A DNA stretch of 64,000 nucleotides from Homarus americanus (lineage: Eukaryota > Arthropoda > Malacostraca > Decapoda > Nephropidae), in NCBI RefSeq assembly GCF_018991925.1, contig NW_024722158.1, forward strand, positions 8,491,420 to 8,555,419. The letters are read 5' to 3'. Positions 56,974 to 64,000 of the stretch are shown here, one piece after another (position 1 is the stretch's first letter; every line of letters starts with the position of its first letter). The position numbers and the translations under genes were made by a program. The notes beneath the pieces were generated by a model. That model saw only the letters and a program-made list of their open reading frames with translations, did no database searches and was not told the DNA's origin.

Positions 56974-57092
56974 CGGATCACGTAAAGATTAGCCAGCTCC
57001 TTCCCAGCTTATTTCACCTGAAGATTAACCACCCAAACGCTACAAGTGGGTAAGGTTAGGTTAGGTTAGCGTAAGGTTGAGTTAGGTCAGAT
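56974..57092. repeat. TTAGG-core palindromic element, left half
   Basis: GGATCACGTAAAGATTAGCC, CAGCTTATTTCACCTGAAGA and AAGGTTAGGTTAGGTTAGCG give the left end and a short core. The right end is absent. Confidence 0.7.
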
Positions 57093-57284
57093 ACAGGAAG
57101 GAAATAGATACACACTGGTCCTGAAATAGACTAGTGAATGGGTGGAACAAGGCCCCGAATAACGTCATTTACTATCTGTGTCACGCTCGCTAGTGTTAAA
57201 TATACTGTAGATGGGGCAGATACACGACTGATAATGGCTGGGTGTAAATAGAAACTGGCCTCGCTGTGTCCTATATTCTAGTAT

Positions 57285-57360
57285 TTACATACATACATAC
57301 ATACATATAAATACATACATACACATACATACATATATATACATGCATACATACACACAC
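57285..57360. repeat. (ATAC)n microsatellite
   Basis: ACATACATACAT runs with ATATAT interruptions. Confidence 0.93.
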
Positions 57361-57509
57361 TCAACCATGCACAAACACTTAAGCACGCGAACACACTTTC
57401 AAGCACGCACGCACACGCACACACATCATTCATTCATTCATTACCATATTAAAGAGATGTTCAGCCATGGTACTGTACTCCCCCCACCTCAAGACCCTAT
57501 AATACTTGT

Positions 57510-57555
57510 ACCACCAGTCACTAACCACCACCAGTCACTAACCACCACCAGTCAC
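57510..57555. repeat. Three-copy CACCACCAGTCACTAAC repeat
   Basis: ACCACCAGTCACTAACC occurs three times in tandem with a 17-bp period. Confidence 0.9.
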
Positions 57556-57664
57556 CGGCATGCACTCCACTCATTCAGTCGATGTCATACAGTCTTCTCA
57601 CTCATGCACATTACTGCTTCCTGCATGTCCATTTTGCTAACTCCCAGTCCTTCATCCTAACTAA

Positions 57665-57900
57665 CCATATCCTCTCCCTTTCTCTCTCCATATTTACTCT
57701 GTCTGTCTCTTTCTCTCATCCCTCTCCCTCTTTCTTTCATCTCTCTTCTCTGTCTTCCTCTCCCCCATCTCCCTATTTCTCTCATCCCTCTCCATCTCTT
57801 CTCTATCTCCCTCTTTCTCTCATCCCTCTCCCCTATCTCCCTCTTCTCTATCTCCCTGTCTCTCATTCCTCTCCACTATAATATCTCTCTCTCTTTAACA
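57665..57900. repeat. CT-rich tract
   Basis: CTCTCATCCCTCTCC units. Frames on both strands are low complexity. Confidence 0.88.
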
Positions 57901-59180
57901 CCACCACATTATGCATTTTAAATTACAGTATAAAAAAAAATCTCAACAAAATAACAGGTCGGAAACCATACTAATATGTGTACTTAAACAGTGTAGTGCA
58001 AAGGTTAATGTCCGGACAGTGCGGCGTATAGCCTAGCCTTGCCCCAAACACACAGAAGGGAGAGAGGGGGGGGTAGAGAGAGACAGAGAAAGGGGATATA
58101 GAAGGATATAGAGAGGAAAATGATCGAGACAGTCAGAAAGAAAGAAAGAGCAAGCAGAGACCAAACAATCACCTTCCTATGTACACTATTAACCCTTAAT
58201 AATGCGTTCACTAACCTCTATTAAATTGAAACCTCTCTCTCTCTCACCTAACCTAAACTATTGTCTGCCAACTCGTAAATTATATCAAATGTTTCCCCCA
58301 TCAAACATAATACCAGGTTAAAACTTTACATTACATAATTTTTTTTCACGATAATTCCGACGCTAAAATGGAAATGTTAAACGAGTTAAAATAATGTAAA
58401 TTTATTAGTTTATCTATGCAATACCAAGGACTAATTTATCATTGGACAATACAAGGTGCAGTAGAGGTTAAGGTACAATATGCGTCTCTTTTAATATCTA
58501 AGGTAAGATTTCAATAACTAACACCACCATTACCAAACTCACTGGACATGAATCCTTTAATAAACATCAAGTCATCTCTGGTAATGTTAGGTCACAGTGA
58601 TCTAGTTTTGAGGGACAGATAATTGGTCATGTTGTGTTTCATGTCTCCCTCTGATCCTATATACTAGAATTTATATACACAGAGTAAAACACCAGGTCGA
58701 CTCTCCCCGAACTAGGTCACTCGCTGGAGGTTATTTTGGAACTAAGGAAGTCGAGGTTGTTTTAATTCCAGAGACAGTGAAATCAACTCTCTGGGTTGTA
58801 AATGGATGCAATTTCACAGGTAAACTCACATTGATACAACACATTTACAGTTACCTGCCCCCTGATACTACATCGCTTAGCCTGTGACCCAGTTTACGGG
58901 AGATCCAGGTCACAACACACGACAGTCAGGTGTTTGATCTAATGAGACATCGGGGTGACAACTTATTACACTTGAGGTACACAATTATCTATGTTATGTG
59001 ATTGTTTCAGGTATACAGGTCACTCTAATAGTACAGTTTGTGTTGGGGACTAATGCAAGACTTGTACCAGTCAACAAACTTCATGGCCACAACCAGCTAG
59101 ATCATTGTACCCTATTTATCAACATGTATTTGTCTTTTGTTTGCTTTAAATAAGTGCTGTACTAAATTAACACACAGTAC
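57901..59180. other. Mostly unique sequence, no gene seen
   Basis: CCTTGCCCCAAACACAC near 58,037 echoes the body of the SINE-like element at 14,368-14,620. A purine-rich GAGAGAGGGGG segment follows. The rest shows no coding frame or repeat. Confidence 0.5.
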
Positions 59181-59299
59181 TACAGCGTGAGAAGTGAAAG
59201 GTGTCCTGGCGTTGTAGAAGAGCACTGCCAGACTATCAGGGGTAACAGTGGTGCTCGCGAGCAACAGGTTGGGGACCCCTACCGTAGACACCTCGAGGT

Positions 59300-60475
59300 A
59301 GTAGATAATGACGAAAATACGATGTTATTTTACTTTGACTTTAGCAAAGCGTTTGACAGAGTACCGCATCAAAGGCTTCTGAGAAAAGTTAAGGTTCATG
59401 GTATCGAGGGGAAAGTTTTAAATTGGATAAAATCATGGCTCACCGATAAACACAGAGGGTCAACGTAGATGGTGTTAAATCTGAGTGGGGCTGTGTAACC
59501 AGTGGGGTTCCCCAGGGGTCAGTACTGGGCCCACTCTTGTTCATAATCTACATAAACGATCTAGATACTGGGGTCAGCAGTGACATAAGCAAGTTTGCAG
59601 ATGACACCTAAATAGGGCGGCAGATTAATTCAGGGCAGGATGCAAATGCATTACAGGAGGATCTAAATAAACTGCAGGTGTGGTCTGAAAAATGGCAAAT
59701 GAAATTCAACACTAGCAAGTGCAGCGTACTTAATATTGGTAGAACAAATACTGTCAACGTATACAGCCTTAACAACATCAACCTAGAGAAGTCGACTTGT
59801 GAAAGAGACCTAGGGGCACTTGCAAGCCCGGACCTGCGGCCTAGAAAACAGTGCGTTAATGTTCGAAATAAGGCAAACAGAGTGTTAGGTTTTATATCTA
59901 GAAGTGTAAGTAACAAGAGTGCAGAGGTCTTATTGCAACTATATCTTGCGCTAGTCAGGCCGCACCTCGATTATGCGGTTCAGTTTTGGTGCCCTTATTA
60001 TAGAATGGATAATCAATTCACTGGAGTCGGTGCAGCGAAGAATGACGAAAATGATTCCGGGACTTATAAACCTTCCATATCAAGATAGGTTAAAGAAACT
60101 AAACTTGCATTCCCTAGAAAGACGAAGAGTGCGGGGAAATATGATAGAAGTATTTAAGTGGGTGAAAGGAATCAATAAAGGAGATATAGATAAAGTTCTT
60201 ATAATATCCGAGCAGGATAGGACTCGTAGCAACGGATTTAAGTTGGATAAGTTTAGGTTTAGGAGGGAGATAGGAAGGAACTGGTTCACAAATAGGGTGG
60301 TGGACGAGTGGAACAAGCTTAGCAACTTTGTAACAGTGCTGGAACTCTGGAAAGTTTCAAAAGGAGGCTCGATAGATTCATGGATGGTAGAGTGGTAGTA
60401 ACTCTCGACAGGAGCTGCCATGCACAGGCCAACCGGCCTATTGCAGACTCCTTATTTTCTTATGTTCTTAATATA
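59300..60475 (+). pseudogene. CR1-like LINE family 2: 5'-truncated reverse transcriptase
   Basis: The element enters within the RT domain. FYFDFSKAFDRVPHQ (palm Asp near 59,338), then after a frame change [20 protein letters not shown] and the active-site FADD at 59,594-59,605. A TAA follows at 59,609 where Lys is usual. The same frame continues through EKWQMKFNTSKCSVL to about 59,970. A further frame change leads to SVQRRMTKMIPGL, LERRRVRGNMIEVFK and the C-terminal RVVDEWNKL block. The 3' end carries CCTTATTTTCTTATGTTCTT, the tail style of many crustacean CR1-like elements. Two frameshifts, one stop and the missing endonuclease make it inactive. It is distinct from LINE family 1 (FADD rather than YVDD, different tail). 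Sequence from 59,187 to 59,300 may be unrelated flank. Confidence 0.9.
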
Positions 60476-61640
60476 ACAAGTCAAACTCTCCAGTGAGACA
60501 TCTGGCAATTCACCCCAGTACAGGGCATTAACTATGTGGGTGGGCGTGGCTGGTCGGCGGGCGTCGAGATAAGATATGTACAGTATATCTGTATCACCCA
60601 TCAATGTTCTGGTTATTTATGAACCAATTAACACGACGCGGATATGTGTATATTGCTAGTTAAGATATGAGAGGTAAGTTTCCCTTTTTTTCAGGATATT
60701 TATAAACCAGAGATTTGGGGAGTGGCAGGTGAGGTAACATTATACCGCACCACAGATAAGATAAGTGTATCTCCCTTTTAGTCTGGATATCTGTGAGAGA
60801 TAAGCGGGGGGGGGGGGCATGGCTATAATACTAGTACAAATATGACACATCTATCATTTTTCTTATGCTGGGATATCTATGATAAAGTCGGGTGTCACGA
60901 CAACCTCGCACACAACTCATAACTTGATGCATCCAATTTGTTGAACACATTTTCCCACGAGGTTGACTCCCCTCCCCCAGGCGACAGTATACTTCAATAA
61001 TACTCCATTTATATGTAAAGTGCTTCTGCATAGCTGATGCTTTTAGTGGATAGTGAAAACAACAAAAGCTAGAAGGCAGATTTCGTTGGCAGCTCTCCTG
61101 AACACTTGACACTAGAAGACAAGTATCACTATTCCTCTTATTGTATCGTTTAAAGTATTCAGTGACGTGTGGCACGCTGCTCTCAGGGTACAGTACAGTA
61201 GTCCTGATGTAGTTATGTCTGGTGAGAGACTTGTGTCTTAGCATGAGGCGTACAGTACACAATCTACATTAGAATCAATGTATTCCTTAACTCCTTGAGC
61301 ACAATGACGCCACCCTATAAGTGCCACCACTTGACTCCCAATGACTTGATGATAGAACCCTCAGAGTACCACTGACAGTACGGACAGATAGCGGAGGCGA
61401 GCGTTCGGGTGGCCTTGTAGCCACTGCAGGGTGCAAGGGCACGCCTGGCGTTCATGATTGTTCAAGCTGGCGATGTTTTCGTGCCAACAGTAAACACTGA
61501 TGATTCCTCTTTAATGCCATTTTGTCCTCTGGATCTCCGAGTATCATAGCTTCACTGCCCCCGTCTGACTGATCTTTAATATAAGGCAACTTATTTATAT
61601 TTTATCACAGGAGAAAAGCTAATCATAATTACTTACCTAT
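60476..61640. other. Mostly unique sequence, no confident gene
   Basis: A 143-codon minus frame (60,831-61,262) has no domain I recognise and shows no codon or context support. Blocks at 60,601-60,810 resemble 11,211-11,340. A poly-G run of about 12 is at 60,806. Confidence 0.4.
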
Positions 61641-61793
61641 GAACACCTGAAGATTAGGCACCCCAGCTTATATCACACGGTGACTAAACACCCAACTTCT
61701 ACCAGGAGGGGTTAGGTTATGTTAGCATTCGGGCGTTTAATCATCAGGTGACATAAGCAGGAGTGCCTAATTTTCACATGATCATACCCATGT
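61641..61793. repeat. TTAGG-core palindromic element, compact complete copy
   Basis: In 153 bp this copy shows the whole plan. The left end is ACACCTGAAGATTAGGCACC, CAGCTTATATCACACGGTGA and CTAAACACCC. The core is only GGGGTTAGGTTATGTTAGC. The right end, GGCGTTTAATCATCAGGTGA, CATAAGCAGGAGTGCCTAAT and TTTCACATGATC, mirrors the left. Confidence 0.85.
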
Positions 61794-61987
61794 GTATATT
61801 TTGACACAATTCATCAGGAAAAACTACTTGGCAAAAATTCAAAGCAGAAGATGAGGACTCAATGACACCCTAAGGAATAGAGTACAATATAGTATTTGCA
61901 AGGTAAGTACTCATATTTATCCGCCTACCTTACCCAGAGTACGAGTTTTTGTCTGGTGCTGCTGCCCTAATCTGAACCAGAGTACAC

Positions 61988-62240
61988 GGGATCACGTGAA
62001 GATTATCCCCCCAAGCTTATTTCACCTGGTGGTTAAACACCCTAACACTACCTGGAAGGGTTAGGTTAGGTTAGGCTGGGTTAGGTTAGGCTGGGTGAGG
62101 TTAGGCTGGGTTAGGTTAGGCTGGGTTAGGTTATGTAAGGTTGGGTTATGTTATGTTAGGTTAGGCTATGTTGGGTTAGGTTAGGTAGTGTAGCTTATGG
62201 TGAAATTAGGTGGGGGGGGGGCTAATGTTCACATGATCCC
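61988..62240. repeat. TTAGG-core palindromic element, complete
   Basis: The left end is GGATCACGTGAAGATTATCC, AGCTTATTTCACCTGGTGGT and AAACACCCTAACAC. The core is GGTTAGGTTAGGCTGGGTTA-like. The right end is GCTTATGGTGAAATTAGG and GCTAATGTTCACATGATCCC. Confidence 0.82.
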
Positions 62241-62418
62241 TTCATTTTAAGGTAATGTGTTTCCCATTAACAGATGAGGGGAAAAGACAACGTAAGTATC
62301 TGTCTATGTATGAACTTGTGGGTTAATTCAACACAACTCTTAAGTCATGAAAAATCCTCATACAAGATCACACTGATTCAACATATAAACAGACAATGTA
62401 GGTAGGCCTATACAATGT

Positions 62419-62572
62419 ACAGTAGCTAAAACAACTATCTGTGCATACTTTGTGGGAAACAATATGAGACCATGGACGATAAATATTGGTATATGAGGTG
62501 CTGTCACTAGTCACACGTAAAATTTAGGAGCATATCGACCCCCACCTGCACAGATAATTGTTTTAGCTACTG
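62419..62572. mobile_element. MITE (154 bp) with 27-bp inverted ends
   Basis: The left end CAGTAGCTAAAACAACTATC then TGTGCA, and the right end read on the minus strand as CAGTAGCTAAAACAATTATC then TGTGCA, differ at one base. TA precedes the left end (62,417-62,418); the right flank is TGCA, so a TA duplication is not clean. There is no coding capacity. Confidence 0.8.
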
Positions 62573-62744
62573 TGCATAGTGCAGGTATATAATGTACACT
62601 CAATAAAAACCTTCTCAAACACCTGGACACGATGGATGTGAGGAGGAGCAGAATGGGGCTTGTCATCTCGGAATGGTTTCATATTCTTCATTCATTTCAC
62701 AGGTTGCATCGTGCTTATAGCGTTCGAGAAGTTTTTGTTGAGTG

Positions 62745-63108
62745 TACATAGACAGTGCAGGTATACAATGTAAATAGACAGTGCAGGGATACAATGTACA
62801 TAGACAGTGCAGGGATACAATGTACATAGACAGTGCAGGGATACAATGTACATAGACAGTGCAGGGATACAATGTAAATAGACAGTGCAGGGATACAATG
62901 TACATAGACAGTGCAGGGATACAATGTACATAGACAGTGCAGGGATACAATGTAAATAGACAGTGTAGGGATACAATGTACATAGACAGTGCAGGGATAC
63001 AATGTAAATAGACAGTGCAGGGATACAATGTACATAGACAGTGCAGGGATACAATGTACATAGACAGTGCAGGGATACAATGTACATAGACAGTGCAGGG
63101 ATACTCAT
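62745..63108. repeat. 26-bp minisatellite, about 14 copies
   Basis: The unit GACAGTGCAGGGATACAATG plus TACATA varies by TAAATA in some copies. Single diverged units (AGTGCAGGTATATAATGTAC) occur 150 bp upstream next to the MITE. Minus-strand frames of 121-149 codons (Cys/Ile/Pro/Ala/Leu/Ser) are its translation. Confidence 0.96.
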
Positions 63109-63119
63109 ACAATGTATGT

Positions 63120-63470
63120 AGGTATACAAACCATGCACATCGAGTAGGTCACCATAGTCTGCCTCCCTGAATTAGTAAATATTGTAAAACTCCCGCTTCA
63201 TAAAATTCAAACAAAATAAATTTAACTCCGAACAAATTCCCACAAGCAAAATAACAAAACCCTCCTTAAAGACTAAAATTCCACCGAAAAAATTCAAAAC
63301 AAACTCCCAGAAAAAAAAAATTAAATGGAAAGAATCCGACACGTTCATTTCCGAGACCAGGTTTCCTAAATACCAAGAGCATGAAAAACAGCCCCGCCAC
63401 TATGTACACAATTGTGGTAGGGAAAAAAAAGTCTCATCGGGGAAAATCCCACAATTTCCCATTATTTGAA
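63120..63470. other. A-rich unique sequence, no gene seen
   Basis: No open frame, tandem repeat or RNA feature is recognised. Confidence 0.5.
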
Positions 63471-63474
63471 CTCA

Positions 63475-63724
63475 GGAACACTTGATGATTAGCCCCCACC
63501 CAGCTTATTTCACTTGGAGATTACCCACTTAGCGCTAACCTAACCTAATCACCCTTACACTCACCTAATGTAACAGCTTAACCTAACCACCAACACAGAC
63601 CTAATGTAACCTAGCCTAACAACCTTATTTAACCTAACCTAGTCTAGCCTCGCCTCCCCAGACAGTGGTTAGGGTGGTTAATCTTCGGGTGAAATAAGCG
63701 GGGGACTGATGTTCAGGTGATCCT
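63475..63724. repeat. TTAGG-core palindromic element, complete
   Basis: The left end is GGAACACTTGATGATTAGCC, CAGCTTATTTCACTTGGAGA and TTACCCACTTAGCGC. The core is CCTAACCTAATC-type. The right end is GGTGGTTAATCTTCGGGTGA, AATAAGC and GATGTTCAGGTGATCC. Confidence 0.82.
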
Positions 63725-64000
63725 AAAATTCTAATAATAAAATAACATACTGTAACAAAATTCCCAGACGGAAAAAAACATGGATATAGTCAACCTGCCA
63801 GTTTTAATATTGGACACTCGCCTGTAGTAATATAAGGGATTAGGGGACTTTCGAGGACCTGGTGTATGTACAATGTATCAGTGCAGTTTTTTTTTTTAGT
63901 TTAACAAATTTATTGACAAAGCTTGGCGTACAGTTTGCCTATTATGAGTAAAGTGAGGTGCTGTTAGAGGAGAAATGTTGTTTATAAGTCAAATAGGATC
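63725..64000. other. Unique sequence, no feature seen
   Basis: AT-rich with a poly-T run near 63,888. No gene is evident. Confidence 0.5.

Noticed and set aside
59187..59300. hAT-like terminal sequence (CAACAGGTTGGGGACCCCT)
   Set aside because: It resembles some hAT ends, but I found no partner end or 8-bp duplication.
60831..61262. 143-codon minus frame
   Set aside because: It is not repetitive, but no domain, start context, splice structure or conservation can be seen; length alone is not enough.
62663..63138. Minus frames of 121-149 codons with hydrophobic repeats resembling membrane segments
   Set aside because: Three overlapping frames all read the 26-bp minisatellite.

Overview
The window looks like repeat-dominated nuclear DNA from an arthropod, most likely a decapod crustacean. 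This is inference. It rests on many TTAGG/CCTAA-type pentamer tracts (the arthropod telomere motif), a very heavy load of micro- and minisatellites, tRNA-derived SINE-like sequences, and decayed non-LTR retrotransposons with (ATT)n tails. There is no operon structure, rRNA, tRNA cluster or CRISPR array. I found no convincing conserved host gene. Most long open frames here are translations of tandem repeats whose unit length is a multiple of three, or of one-sided purine/pyrimidine tracts.

Layout. 0.7-1.1 kb: first copy of a dispersed repeat. 1.2-8.7 kb: a chain of different minisatellites (GC-rich with NotI-type sites, 19 bp, GGAA, 41 bp, 35 bp, CCTAA, 31 bp). 9.5-10.9 kb: a decayed LINE with an RNase H domain. 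11-26 kb: SINE-like pieces, a LINE 3' tail (13.5-14.0), further minisatellites, a repeat with CRE and E-box sites (23.0 kb) and a 1,036-nt C-free G-rich tract (24.66-25.70 kb). 26,401-26,500 is an N gap, followed by a 5.2-kb, 30-bp satellite to 31.7 kb. 32-47 kb: small terminal-inverted-repeat (TIR) transposons, a 148-bp hairpin made of tRNA-like sequence (34.0 kb), more minisatellites and a second copy of the dispersed repeat (42.6 kb). 47.2-53.7 kb: a nested block with a broken CR1/L2-like LINE, extra LINE tails, and an intact 225-codon ORF with a Ulp1/adenain-like cysteine protease signature. A 5'-truncated near-identical copy of that ORF lies 1.6 kb upstream. 59.2-60.5 kb: a second, unrelated CR1-like LINE remnant. 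61-64 kb: further palindromic TTAGG-core elements, a short MITE and a 26-bp minisatellite.

Two things stand out. First, the protease-like ORF (52,270-52,947) is the only clean non-repetitive coding candidate. It has correctly spaced His/Asp/Gln/Cys, a proper ATG after an in-frame stop, and polyadenylation signals downstream. Second, a family of palindromic elements, here called TTAGG-core elements, recurs at least a dozen times. Each complete copy has inverted ends carrying CACCTGAAGATTA and CAGCTTATTTCACCTGA blocks, and most have a core of degenerate telomere-type pentamers. At two sites the end module has itself become a tandem array. No genes here form a pathway; the window is best read as a record of transposition, satellite expansion and segmental duplication.
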